This document shows positions 1-7,058 of a DNA stretch of 13,441 nucleotides, piece after piece. Source of the stretch: Vicinamibacteria bacterium (GTDB lineage: Bacteria > Acidobacteriota > Vicinamibacteria > Vicinamibacterales > 2-12-FULL-66-21). Positions within the stretch are counted from its first letter, which is position 1. Each line of letters opens with the position of its first letter. Both the position numbers and the translations under genes were made by a program. The notes below the pieces were generated by a model. The model had not been told where the DNA came from, made no database searches, and saw only the letters and a list, made by a program, of their open reading frames with translations. Location of the stretch: the NCBI GenBank assembly GCA_025937075.1, contig JAICSD010000068.1, positions 1 to 13,441 of the forward strand, read 5' to 3'.

Positions 1-480
1 ATCGACTCGGTCCACTCGCCGGTGAAGAAGGTCAATTACCTCGTCGAAGCGGCGCGCCTTGGCCAGACGACGGACTACGACAAGCTCACGGTCGATGTCT
101 GGACGAACGGATCGATCAACCCGCGCGACGCGGTGTCGCTCGCCGCCAAGCTGGTGCGCGATCACCTGAACATCTTCATCAATCTCGAGGACGCCGGCGA
201 GCTGCAGGCGGAAGCCGGCGGCGAGCAGCCGCGCGCGACCTCGAACGAGAACCTCGACAAGAGCGTCGAGGAGCTGGAGCTCTCGGTCCGCTCGTACAAC
301 TGCCTCAAGAACGCGAACATCCGTACGATTCGCGAGCTGGTGCAGAAGACGGAAGGGGAGATGCTCAAGACCAAGAACTTCGGCCGGAAGTCGCTGAACG
401 AGATCAAGGAGATCCTGACGGGCATGGGCCTGAGCCTCGGGATGCGCCTCGATCAGCCGGCGGCACAGGCGGCTGAATAG
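1..480 (+). CDS. rpoA: DNA-directed RNA polymerase subunit alpha, C-terminal part (5' end outside window)
   Basis: This is the alpha subunit of RNA polymerase, the scaffold for beta/beta' assembly and the contact point for UP elements and activators. The window opens inside the N-terminal domain, reading [17 protein letters not shown] and then GQTTDYDKL and VWTNGSINP, which are classic alpha-NTD motifs. An acidic/Gln linker follows (about codons 64-90). The C-terminal domain then reads [12 protein letters not shown], with the DNA-binding Arg at window codon 97 matching E. coli R265. Next come LLKT-like [17 protein letters not shown] and a GLSLGMRL ending, so the helix-hairpin-helix core and its DNA-backbone residues are intact. 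The gene ends in a short Ala/Gln tail. It precedes rplQ as in most bacteria. The reading frame is open to base 1, so the true start lies upstream. Identification is essentially certain. Confidence 0.97.
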   Translation: MDSVHSPVKKVNYLVEAARLGQTTDYDKLTVDVWTNGSINPRDAVSLAAKLVRDHLNIFINLEDAGELQAEAGGEQPRATSNENLDKSVEELELSVRSYNCLKNANIRTIRELVQKTEGEMLKTKNFGRKSLNEIKEILTGMGLSLGMRLDQPAAQAAE

Positions 481-483
481 GTC

Positions 484-534
484 GGGATCCGGGACTCGGG
501 GCTCGGGATTCGGATCCCGAACCCCGGACCCCGG
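484..534 (+). repeat. Heptamer repeat forming a hairpin between rpoA and rplQ
   Basis: The 68-bp gap between rpoA and rplQ is mostly made of seven heptamers. Four read GGGNNYC (GGGATCC, GGGACTC, GGGGCTC, GGGATTC, 484-511). Three more are in inverted orientation (512-532). The array folds on itself: CGGGAT (504-509) pairs with ATCCCG (514-519) around a TCGG loop. After a CT/AA internal loop, GGGG (498-501) pairs with CCCC (522-525). CCGGG (489-493) pairs with CCCGG (530-534) further out. Arms GGGATCCG (484-491) and CGGATCCC (511-518) give an alternative pairing. There is no U-tract, so a Rho-independent terminator is unlikely. It could be a dispersed intergenic repeat or an RNA structure that tunes rplQ relative to rpoA. 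Confidence 0.7.
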
Positions 535-548
535 CAAGGATCAGAGAC

Positions 549-1187
549 ATGCGACACAGAGTTGCACACCGAAAGCTCGGCCGCGTCACCGAGCACCGCA
601 TCGCGATGCTGCGGAACCAGGCGCAGGCGCTCCTCCGCCACGAGCGCATCGAGACGACGGTGCCGCGGGCGAAGGAGCTGCGCCCCTTCGTCGAACGGAT
701 CATCACGATCGCCAAGCGTGGAATCGCCGGCGGCGACGCGAACGGCCGCTCGGTGTTCGCGCGGCGCCTCGTGCTCCGCGACATCCCCGACCGCGACGTC
801 GTTGCGAAGCTGTTCGACACGATCGCGCCGCGGTTCGAGTCGCGCCCGGGCGGCTACACGCGCATCCTCCGGCTCGGCTACCGCCGCGGCGACAGCGCCG
901 AGGTCGCGCAGATCGAGCTGGTCGGCAGCGAGTACAACCCGAACGCTGAAGCCGAGAAGAAGGAGACCGCCGAGAAGAAGAAGCCGAAGGGCGTCGGCGG
1001 ACGGCTGCGCGCCGCGGCCGATCGCCTGCGCGCGCGCGGAAAGGCCGAAGGCGAAGAAGACGCCGAGACTGGCGAGCCGGCGGCGAAGAAAGCACGGCCC
1101 GAACGTCCGAAAGGGAAGGGCGGCCGCGCCGATACGCGCGGCAAAGGCGCAAAGACGACGGCGCCGCGCAAAGCCGGCGGAAGCTAG
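549..1187 (+). CDS. rplQ: 50S ribosomal protein L17 with long basic C-terminal tail
   Basis: This is large-subunit ribosomal protein L17, which binds 23S rRNA near the peptide exit side. The first 130 residues are a complete L17: [12 protein letters not shown], then [40 protein letters not shown], and the closing [15 protein letters not shown] and AQIELVG segments. Most bacterial L17 proteins stop near here (about 115-130 residues). This one continues for about 80 more residues rich in Lys, Arg, Glu, Ala and Gly (residues 132-212). That tail is low-complexity, probably disordered and net basic. An AAGGA Shine-Dalgarno (536-540) sits 8 bases before the ATG, just after the intergenic hairpin. 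It is probably co-transcribed with rpoA. The stop codon overlaps that of the convergent EF-G-like gene. Identity is certain; the role of the tail is unknown. Confidence 0.96.
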   Translation: MRHRVAHRKLGRVTEHRIAMLRNQAQALLRHERIETTVPRAKELRPFVERIITIAKRGIAGGDANGRSVFARRLVLRDIPDRDVVAKLFDTIAPRFESRPGGYTRILRLGYRRGDSAEVAQIELVGSEYNPNAEAEKKETAEKKKPKGVGGRLRAAADRLRARGKAEGEEDAETGEPAAKKARPERPKGKGGRADTRGKGAKTTAPRKAGGS

Positions 1188-3274
1188 ACCTCTTCGGCCG
1201 CTTCCGCTCCTCGCTCTGCTTTCGATGCCGCAATGATCTTCGAGTGGAGGTGCGACGGCACCTCCTCGTAGTGCGAGAACTCCATGTGATACGAGCCGCG
1301 GCCGCCGGTGGCGGACGTGAGGTGCTGTTCGTATGTGAGCATCTCCGCCATCGGTACCTTCGCGCGGATGATCGTCGACACGCCGCGCGTGTCCATGCCG
1401 CCAATCCGTCCGCGGCGGCTGTTCAGATCCCCCATCAGATCCCCGGCGAAGTCGCTCGGCGCATAGACCTCGACGTTCATCACCGGCTCGAGCAGCGTCG
1501 GGCGCGCGCGTGACATGCCGTCCTTGAACGCGAGCGATCCCGCCAGCTTGAACGAGAGCTCGTTCGAATCGACGGGATGGAACGATCCGTCGAACACCGT
1601 CGCGCGAAAATCGACCATGGGATATCCGGCGAGAAAGCCGCGCATGCGCGCGTCCTGAATGCCTTTCTCGACCGCGGGCACGTACTGCCGCGGGATCGAG
1701 CCGCCGAAGATGTCGTCCACGAACTCGAATTCGCTGCCGCGCGGCAGCGGCTCGAACTTCACCTTGCAGTCGCCGAACTGCCCGTGGCCGCCGGTCTGCT
1801 TCTTGTGGCGGCCGTGCGCCTCGGTTGCGGCCGTGATCGTTTCACGGTACGGGATGCGCGGCGGACGCAGCGTGACCTCGACGCCAAACCGCCGCTTCAG
1901 CTTTGCGACGGTGACCTCGATGTGGGACTGGCCCTGTCCCGCGAGCAGCAGCTCCTTCGTCTGCGGGTCGCGGTTGTAGCTGATGGTCGGGTCTTCTTCC
2001 TGCAGGCGGTGCAGCGCCGTGCTGATCTTCTCCTCGTCGCCGCGGCTCTTCGGCTCGATCGCGTAGGAGATCACCGGCTCGGGGAAGCGCACCGCTGGGA
2101 CCTTCAGGCCGGCCGCGCGATCGGCGAGCAGATCGCTCGTCTGGGTTTCCTTCAGCTTTGCGACCGCGCCGATGTCGCCCGCCTTGATCTCGGGAACGGC
2201 TGCCTGGGTCTTCCCCTGGAGCAGCACCAGATGCCCGAGACGCTCGGGCGCATCCTTCGTGACGTTGTGAACGGTGGAATCCGACTTCAGCGAGCCCGAG
2301 AGGACGCGGAACATCGTGATGCGGCCGGCGAACGGATCCGCGACGGTTTTCCAGACGAACGCGGCGACGGGCCCGTTGTCCTTCGTTGGGATTTCGACGT
2401 CCTCGCCGGACGCGTCGCGCGCCTTGAGCGGACGGTCGAGCGGACCGGGCACGTACGCGATGATCGCGTCCAGCAGCGTCTGCATCCCGATATTGCCCGC
2501 GGCTGACGCGCACAGGACGGGAAAGATCCGACCGGCGGCGACAGCGCGCTTGAGGCCGGAGAGCAGCTCCTCCTGCGTCAGCGTGCCTTCCTCGAAGAAC
2601 TTCTCCATCAGCGCATCGTCGGCCTCGGCGACCATCTCGATGAGCGCGTCGCGCGCGGCCTGCGCAGCCGACGCCTGGGAATCCGGAATGGCGGCTTCGG
2701 AGGGCTTGCCGTCCGCGGCGAACGTCCACGCCTTCATCGCCACGAGATCGACGACGCCTTTGAAATTCTTCTCTTCGCCGATCGGGAGCTGAATCGGGAT
2801 GACGCCGCGGCCGAAGACGGTGTGCAGCGACTCGAGCGACCGATCGAGGCTGGCGCGCTCGCGATCGAGCCGGTTCAGGAGGACGAGGCGCGGGACGCCG
2901 AGCTCGTCGGCGACGCCCCAGACCTTCTCGGTCGAGACCTCGACGCCCGCAACCGCGTCGACGACCACCAGCGCAGCGTCGGCTACGCGGAGCGCGGCGC
3001 GCGCGTCGCTCAGGAAGTTCGCCATCCCGGGCGTGTCGATGAAATTGATCTTGTGCTTGTTCCACTCGACATAGGCGAGGCCTGCTGAGAGGGTGTGCTT
3101 GCGCGCGATCTCTTCTTCGTCGTAATCGGTCACCGTCGTCCCCTCGTCGACGCGGCCGAAGCGGTTGACCGCGCCCGCGTCGAACAGCAGCGCGGAGACG
3201 AGCTGCGTCTTGCCGGAGCCGGAGTGGCCGACCACCGCCACGTTCCGGAGGCTCTGGGCGTCGTAAACCTTCAT
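1184..3274 (-). CDS. EF-G-like translational GTPase (EF-G2 type, DTPGM variant)
   Basis: This is a 696-residue protein with the full EF-G domain order, expected to be cytoplasmic and ribosome-associated. The G domain has P-loop GHSGSGKT (16-23), switch I ending KHTLS, G3 DTPGM (80-84), G4 NRLD (134-137, canonical NKxD) and G5 CASA (255-258). Domain IV keeps TGGHGQFGD (from about 494) and the tip histidine in [10 protein letters not shown] (566). Domain V keeps [10 protein letters not shown] (615-624). Canonical EF-G has AHxDAGKT and DTPGH; here the catalytic His is Met84. This fits the EF-G-like family that includes mycobacterial EF-G2, reported to lack ribosome-stimulated GTPase activity. 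A longer frame reaches 3391, but the start at 3274 has an AGGAGGG Shine-Dalgarno and places the P-loop as in relatives. The main housekeeping EF-G is presumably elsewhere in the genome. Confidence 0.9.
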   Translation of the reverse strand: MKVYDAQSLRNVAVVGHSGSGKTQLVSALLFDAGAVNRFGRVDEGTTVTDYDEEEIARKHTLSAGLAYVEWNKHKINFIDTPGMANFLSDARAALRVADAALVVVDAVAGVEVSTEKVWGVADELGVPRLVLLNRLDRERASLDRSLESLHTVFGRGVIPIQLPIGEEKNFKGVVDLVAMKAWTFAADGKPSEAAIPDSQASAAQAARDALIEMVAEADDALMEKFFEEGTLTQEELLSGLKRAVAAGRIFPVLCASAAGNIGMQTLLDAIIAYVPGPLDRPLKARDASGEDVEIPTKDNGPVAAFVWKTVADPFAGRITMFRVLSGSLKSDSTVHNVTKDAPERLGHLVLLQGKTQAAVPEIKAGDIGAVAKLKETQTSDLLADRAAGLKVPAVRFPEPVISYAIEPKSRGDEEKISTALHRLQEEDPTISYNRDPQTKELLLAGQGQSHIEVTVAKLKRRFGVEVTLRPPRIPYRETITAATEAHGRHKKQTGGHGQFGDCKVKFEPLPRGSEFEFVDDIFGGSIPRQYVPAVEKGIQDARMRGFLAGYPMVDFRATVFDGSFHPVDSNELSFKLAGSLAFKDGMSRARPTLLEPVMNVEVYAPSDFAGDLMGDLNSRRGRIGGMDTRGVSTIIRAKVPMAEMLTYEQHLTSATGGRGSYHMEFSHYEEVPSHLHSKIIAASKAERGAEAAEEV

Positions 3275-3374
3275 AGGCGGGTACCCTCCTCGGGCCGCTG
3301 CTTTCCACGCCCTCGATCGGAGGTGGAAAACGCGGAGCGCCGTACAGCGCATCCTATAGCAGTTTCGCCCGGGT

Positions 3375-3391
3375 GTGGCGTGATGCGCCAC
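3375..3391. promoter_or_regulatory. Inverted repeat in divergent promoter region (possible operator)
   Basis: GTGGCG (3375-3380) and CGCCAC (3386-3391) flank TGATG. The repeat lies between the EF-G-like gene (leftward) and the DUF2961 gene (rightward), at about the -35 position relative to the -10-like box at 3408. The 6-bp arms and 5-bp spacer are operator-like in size. No regulator is encoded beside it. GC-rich inverted repeats of this length also arise by chance, so this is tentative. Confidence 0.3.
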
Positions 3392-3407
3392 CCAGGAGCT
3401 GAGCGGC

Positions 3408-3413
3408 TAGAAT
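3408..3413 (+). promoter_or_regulatory. Possible -10 box (TAGAAT) for the DUF2961 operon
   Basis: TAGAAT matches five of six positions of the sigma-70 -10 consensus, and it lies 61 bases upstream of the start at 3469. No good -35 box is seen 16-18 bases upstream; that stretch is occupied by the GTGGCG/CGCCAC inverted repeat, which might mean an activator-dependent promoter. A transcript would begin near 3420, just before the leader hairpin at 3428. Confidence 0.3.
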
Positions 3414-3427
3414 GTGCGGGCAAGTAG

Positions 3428-3448
3428 GCCGGGTCTCCTGGACCCGGC
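3428..3448 (+). promoter_or_regulatory. Perfect 8-bp leader hairpin before the DUF2961 gene
   Basis: GCCGGGTC (3428-3435) and GACCCGGC (3441-3448) enclose the loop TCCTG. The structure ends 9 bases before the GAGGAG Shine-Dalgarno (3458-3463). No U-run follows, so it does not look like an intrinsic terminator. It could be an mRNA-stabilising leader stem or a second operator. Confidence 0.45.
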
Positions 3449-3468
3449 ATCAGCGACGAGGAGCGATG

Positions 3469-4587
3469 ATGCGCCCGATACGCGATCGACGCGATTTCCT
3501 TTACGGCGTCCTGGCGGCAGGAAGCCTGGCCGCGGCGCCAAAGGCTGTTCAGGCCCAGCCGGCGGGCGACTTTTCGTTCCTGCCGGCGTATGCACGCGCG
3601 CTGAACTACAAGTCGCTGAAGCAGTCCAGCTACGACACGACGGGTGGCAACAGCGATCGCTGGCCGATCGCGCCGGGCGCGGTGAAGGAGGTCTTCAACG
3701 CGAACGGCCCGGGCATCATCACACACATCTGGTTCACCATCGCGGCGCAGAGCGGCGATCACCTCAAAGAGCTGGTGCTCCGGGCGTACTGGGACGGCAA
3801 CGCGAGGCCCAGCGTCGAGGTGCCCGTCGGAGATTTCTTTGGCCTGAATCTCGGCAGCTATCAGATCTACCAGTCGGAATACCTCGCGTGCTCACCGGGG
3901 CGATCCCTCAACTGCTACTTTGCGATGCCGTACAAACGGTCGGCGCGTTTGAGCATCACCAATGACGGCTCGCGCGAGGTGGGATCGTTCTACTCGAATA
4001 TCGACTACATGACCGTCCCGCGGCTTCCCGACGATGTCGTGTATTTTCACGCGCAGTATCGCCAGAGCGCGCCGAACCGGCCGGTCGCCGGCGAGGGGCA
4101 GAAGCTGAATCCGGATGGACGGCAGAACTACGTCTACATGGAGACGCGCGGGCGCGGACATCTGATGGGCGTTACGCTCGGCGTCCTGCAGAACGCGCCC
4201 GGGTGGTGGGGCGAAGGGGACGAGATGATCTTCGTCGACGACGAGTCGAAGCCGGTCATCATCGGCACGGGGACGGAGGACTACTTCCTTGGAAGCTGGA
4301 ACTTCGGCGGACGCGACGGCGCAATCCCGTTCGGGCACTCGATGTACGGCGCGCCGCTGATCGTCAATCCCGAGCGCACGGGCGGACGCTACTGCTGCTA
4401 TCGCTGGCACGGCGACAACCCGGTGACGTTCGAGCGCTACCTGAAACACACGATCGAACACGGGCACGCGAACGATCGCGGCGACAACTACTTCTCGGCC
4501 GCGTACTGGTATCAGACGACGCCGTTCACCGACTTTCCGGCGCTGCCGCCGGCCGGCGAGCGGATTCCCCAGGTGAGGACCACATAG
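3469..4587 (+). CDS. Tat-exported DUF2961 / GH172-like glycoside hydrolase
   Basis: This 372-residue secreted protein is of the DUF2961 family. Characterised members form glycoside hydrolase family GH172 and act on fructofuranosides or D-arabinofuranosides. The N-terminus carries a twin-arginine motif, DRRDFLYG (residues 6-13), then a hydrophobic Ala/Leu stretch and an AVQAQ cleavage region near residue 30, so it is probably exported folded. Family landmarks are GPGIITHIWFT (80-90), VPVGDFFG (118-125), GEGDEMIFVDDE (248-259) and GTGTEDYFLGSW (266-277). Glu249 and Glu270 are 21 residues apart, which from memory matches the catalytic Glu pair of the GH172 founder. ATG occurs at both 3466 and 3469; the second is better spaced (5 bases) from GAGGAG. 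It is followed after 13 bases by a TIM-barrel gene, suggesting one sugar-processing operon. The substrate cannot be read from sequence. Confidence 0.85.
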   Translation: MRPIRDRRDFLYGVLAAGSLAAAPKAVQAQPAGDFSFLPAYARALNYKSLKQSSYDTTGGNSDRWPIAPGAVKEVFNANGPGIITHIWFTIAAQSGDHLKELVLRAYWDGNARPSVEVPVGDFFGLNLGSYQIYQSEYLACSPGRSLNCYFAMPYKRSARLSITNDGSREVGSFYSNIDYMTVPRLPDDVVYFHAQYRQSAPNRPVAGEGQKLNPDGRQNYVYMETRGRGHLMGVTLGVLQNAPGWWGEGDEMIFVDDESKPVIIGTGTEDYFLGSWNFGGRDGAIPFGHSMYGAPLIVNPERTGGRYCCYRWHGDNPVTFERYLKHTIEHGHANDRGDNYFSAAYWYQTTPFTDFPALPPAGERIPQVRTT

Positions 4588-4600
4588 GAGTTCCCCGACA

Positions 4601-5485
4601 ATGCTTCGTGCGCTGGCCTTCTGTCTCGCGTTCATCTCCGTTTCGTCGCAGGCGGCGCGTGGGCCGGAAAGCGCGCCGCTGCCGCTGCGGTACGGCGTCG
4701 CGGCGTTCGGGAGCGTCAACCCCGTCCGTTCGCTCGATACGCTCGCAGCGCTCGGCTTCGATTACATCGAGCCGGCCCTGTCGCAGCTCGTCGCGCTGGA
4801 TCCCGACGCGCTGGCGTCGGCGCGCGCGAAGATTGCGGCGTCTCGCGTTCACGTGGAGACGATGAACTGGTTCCTGCCGGGTACGGACATCAAGCTGACC
4901 GGCCCGCAGGTCGATTCCGCGCAGGTTCGGGGATATGTCGAGAAGTCGCTCGCGCTGGCCGAGAGCTTCGGCGCGAAGGTGATCGTGTTCGGGAGCCCCG
5001 GCGCGCGGACCGTGCCCGACGGATTCCCGCACGACAAGGCCTGGGAGCAGTTGAAAGATTTCCTGCGCACGTGCGGCGGCGTCATCCAGGCGCACAACTA
5101 CGGCATGGTCATCGGCATCGAGGCCCTCCGCAAGCCCGAGACCAACATCGTCAACTCCGTCGCGGAGGCGTTGAAGCTGGCGCGGGAAGTCAACGACCCG
5201 AAGATCCGCATCATCGTCGACTTCTATCACCTCGCGTTCGAGCACGAGGATCCGAACGTGATCCTCGGCGGGCGCGACATGATCGTCCATCTGCAGATTG
5301 CGGACCCCCGCGAGCGGAAGTTTCCGGTCAGCGATGCGGGGGAGCCGCGGTACCGCGCGTTCTTCGCGAACCTGCGGAGAATCGGGTACCACGGGCGCAT
5401 CAGCATCGAGGCGAATTCCGATGACGTCGAGGCCGATGCCAAGGCATCGCTGGTGTTTCTGAAGAAGATGGCGGCCTCGGACTGA
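4601..5485 (+). CDS. Secreted sugar phosphate isomerase/epimerase-like TIM barrel
   Basis: This 294-residue protein is of the xylose-isomerase-like TIM-barrel superfamily (AP_endonuc_2). Residues 1-19 form a Sec-type signal peptide (hydrophobic LRALAFCLAFISV, Ala-x-Ala-like end), so it probably works in the periplasm. A phosphorylated substrate is then unlikely and a free or oxidised sugar more plausible. The usual four metal ligands are visible: Glu174 (VIGIEAL), Asp207 (IIVDFYH), His230 (MIVHLQIADP) and Glu270 (ISIEAN). The barrel starts with LRYGVAAFG and FDYIEPAL. A TAGGAG Shine-Dalgarno overlaps the stop of the upstream DUF2961 gene, so the two are probably translationally coupled. It may isomerise or epimerise the product of the DUF2961 enzyme, but that is inference. 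The superfamily assignment is firm and the reaction is unknown. Confidence 0.85.
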   Translation: MLRALAFCLAFISVSSQAARGPESAPLPLRYGVAAFGSVNPVRSLDTLAALGFDYIEPALSQLVALDPDALASARAKIAASRVHVETMNWFLPGTDIKLTGPQVDSAQVRGYVEKSLALAESFGAKVIVFGSPGARTVPDGFPHDKAWEQLKDFLRTCGGVIQAHNYGMVIGIEALRKPETNIVNSVAEALKLAREVNDPKIRIIVDFYHLAFEHEDPNVILGGRDMIVHLQIADPRERKFPVSDAGEPRYRAFFANLRRIGYHGRISIEANSDDVEADAKASLVFLKKMAASD

Positions 5486-5523
5486 CGCGGGCCGCGGACT
5501 GACGCGGACTAACGCGGACAAAG
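5477..5523 (+). repeat. Decamer direct repeat at the 3' end of the TIM-barrel gene
   Basis: Four copies of a 10-base unit occur: TCGGACTGAC (5477-5486), then after a 7-base break GCGGACTGAC (5494-5503), GCGGACTAAC (5504-5513) and GCGGACAAAG (5514-5523). The first copy contains the last codons and the TGA stop of the TIM-barrel gene. The repeat fills nearly the whole 49-bp gap to the next gene, which therefore lacks an evident Shine-Dalgarno. Confidence 0.7.
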
Positions 5524-5534
5524 ATCTCGCACAC

Positions 5535-6968
5535 ATGGCGAACCTGCTGATCGCGCTGCTGCTGGCGGCAGCGGCCCAATCGTCGAATGCCGCCACGCCG
5601 GTCGCGTGCGGCGCCGCGGCCACGAGCGCGCCCGCCTGCACGATTCAGATGGATCGCGACGCTCCCCTTGCGGGACGCCGGGCCACTGTCCGCAATGGGA
5701 CCATCGTCACGTTCCTGCTGGTGCACAAGAGTCCGTTCGAGACGTGCAGTCTCGAGAGCAAGCGCGAGGAGATCGTCGAGGCGAGCGCGATTCCCGAGGT
5801 GTTGAAGCTGCTGGCGGGCGTCGCGCCGTCGCTCGAGCTGTTCACGGCGACCGAGACGAGCGCATCGAGGATGTTCTTTGCGATGGAAGCGCCGCGCGGT
5901 GGTGCACCCGTTTCGTCCATCCCGCAGCAGATCACCGCGCTTCTCCGGAACGCGATGGCGGCGGCGGCCGACCAGTCGGCGGCAGCGGCGTCGCTGCAAC
6001 AGGACTACGTGCCGGCCGTGACGGACGTCAGCGCCTTTTACGCGACGCGCTTCCGCCAGAGCACCGGGTCTGACGACCGTCCGGCGCACGATGCCGCGGC
6101 GTTCCACGCGCGTCAGGGCGAGCTTCTCGCAGACGTTCGCGCCGTGAAGAACAGGTCCGTGCCCAGCGCGGCGGGCGCCGAGGCGTCGTACGCCGCAGCG
6201 CTGGCGCTGTTCCGGCGCTACGAGACAGGCACGAACCCGGACGCGCAGCCGTTGACGTCGCTGACCCAGGCGATCGACCTGGCGCGCAGCGCAATCGACG
6301 CGCTCACGGACGCGCTCACGAAACTGAAGTCCGCGCGCGCCGACCTGAGCGGGATCGAAAGCGATCTCGACGACGTTGCGGATCCGTCGTGGACGTTCGC
6401 ACGGACGCTGACCGCGGATCAGAGTGCGAGGCTCACCGGTGCCGTGAGCTGCACGGATGCGCGCACGAAGAAGACGACGCTGGAGCCGGTTGCGTGGACG
6501 GTGACGTTCCAGAACACGCCGCGCCTGACGCTCTCGGCGGGCGTCATGGTGTCGCTGCTCCCGAAGGAGGAGTCGGAAATCGTCAACGTCGCGACGGATC
6601 GCAGCGGGGCGCAGGTGGACGCGGTGGATGAAGTGCAGCAGTCATCCAGCCGGCCGCAGCTCGTGCCGATGTCGTACCTGCACATTCGCCTGGGAAGCGG
6701 GTTCGCGACGCACAACCGCCTCGTCACGTTCGCCCTGGCGGAAGGCGTCGGGCTCAATCTGAGCAACAAGGAGCCGGAGTTCTTCAGCGGGGTCTCAGTC
6801 GCCTTCGGCAGCTTCTACGTTTCGGGCGGATTTCACATCGGTCACCAGGAGCGCCCGGGCGGCGGCTTCAACGTGGGGGACCATCCGACATCGGGTGTGA
6901 CGCTGCCGGTCGAGCGTCCCTGGACTGCACGGCCGGCAATCGTGTTTTCGTATCGGATTCCGTTGTAG
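5535..6968 (+). CDS. Exported protein of unknown function
   Basis: I do not recognise this 477-residue protein. Residues 1-20 look like a signal peptide (ANLLIALLLAAAAQSSNA). Four cysteines remain (25, 35, 71, 306), the first three in an N-terminal domain that looks beta-rich to about residue 110. Residues 130-280 are Ala-rich and helical with charged stretches, suggesting a helical bundle or coiled coil. From about 318 the sequence alternates polar and hydrophobic residues (AWTVTFQN, LTLSAGVMVSLL, SYLHIRLGSG, SVAFGSFYVSGGFHIG) and ends FSYRIPL, which resembles beta strands of an outer-membrane or surface protein. The start has only a weak ribosome-binding site. It lies 49 bases after the TIM-barrel gene across a decamer repeat, so co-transcription is possible. 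The reading frame is long and its product has a coherent layout, which supports a real gene. Confidence 0.75.
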   Translation: MANLLIALLLAAAAQSSNAATPVACGAAATSAPACTIQMDRDAPLAGRRATVRNGTIVTFLLVHKSPFETCSLESKREEIVEASAIPEVLKLLAGVAPSLELFTATETSASRMFFAMEAPRGGAPVSSIPQQITALLRNAMAAAADQSAAAASLQQDYVPAVTDVSAFYATRFRQSTGSDDRPAHDAAAFHARQGELLADVRAVKNRSVPSAAGAEASYAAALALFRRYETGTNPDAQPLTSLTQAIDLARSAIDALTDALTKLKSARADLSGIESDLDDVADPSWTFARTLTADQSARLTGAVSCTDARTKKTTLEPVAWTVTFQNTPRLTLSAGVMVSLLPKEESEIVNVATDRSGAQVDAVDEVQQSSSRPQLVPMSYLHIRLGSGFATHNRLVTFALAEGVGLNLSNKEPEFFSGVSVAFGSFYVSGGFHIGHQERPGGGFNVGDHPTSGVTLPVERPWTARPAIVFSYRIPL

Positions 6969-6982
6969 CGCGTGCGCGTGGC

Positions 6983-7009
6983 GGGGGCGGATTGGGGTGC
7001 GGGATGGGG
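6983..7009 (+). other. Potential G-quadruplex motif
   Basis: Four G-runs are closely spaced: GGGGG (6983-6987), GGGG (6994-6997), GGG (7001-7003) and GGGG (7006-7009). The loops are 6, 3 and 2 bases. This satisfies the usual G3+N1-7 pattern on the + strand. It lies 15 bases after the stop of the exported-protein gene and about 65 bases before the antitoxin gene. No intrinsic terminator is seen in this gap. Confidence 0.45.
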
Positions 7010-7029
7010 AGCCCTGGACGGCGCCGGGA

Positions 7030-7058
7030 TTGCACGGAGGCGGTGCTGCTGCTACCAT
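7030..7058 (+). promoter_or_regulatory. Possible sigma-70 promoter of the toxin-antitoxin pair
   Basis: TTGCAC (7030-7035) and TACCAT (7053-7058) are 17 bases apart, a plausible -35/-10 pair. The -10 box lies inside the palindromic operator. A transcript starting near 7065 would have a leader of only about 9 bases. Confidence 0.35.

Noticed and set aside
562..1236. Second + strand frame over rplQ (224 codons)
   Set aside because: It is Arg/Ser/Ala-rich out-of-frame reading of the L17 gene, which is unambiguous in its own frame.
1577..2506. Long antisense open frame (309 codons) opposite the EF-G-like gene
   Set aside because: It is Arg/Asp/Leu-rich with no recognisable motif, as expected opposite a GC-rich gene whose own protein is clearly conserved.
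1184..3274. Tetracycline-resistance ribosomal protection protein as an alternative identity
   Set aside because: The P-loop [11 protein letters not shown]2-like switch regions and domain [10 protein letters not shown] favour the EF-G-like group; nothing specific to TetM-type proteins was seen, though an alignment would settle it.
5477..5523. Decamer repeats as a CRISPR array
   Set aside because: The units are 10 bases, directly tandem, without unique spacers or cas genes nearby.
4526..5641. Long - strand open frame opposite the TIM-barrel gene
   Set aside because: Its composition is that of antisense GC-rich DNA, and it spans two real genes and a repeat; no family signature is visible.
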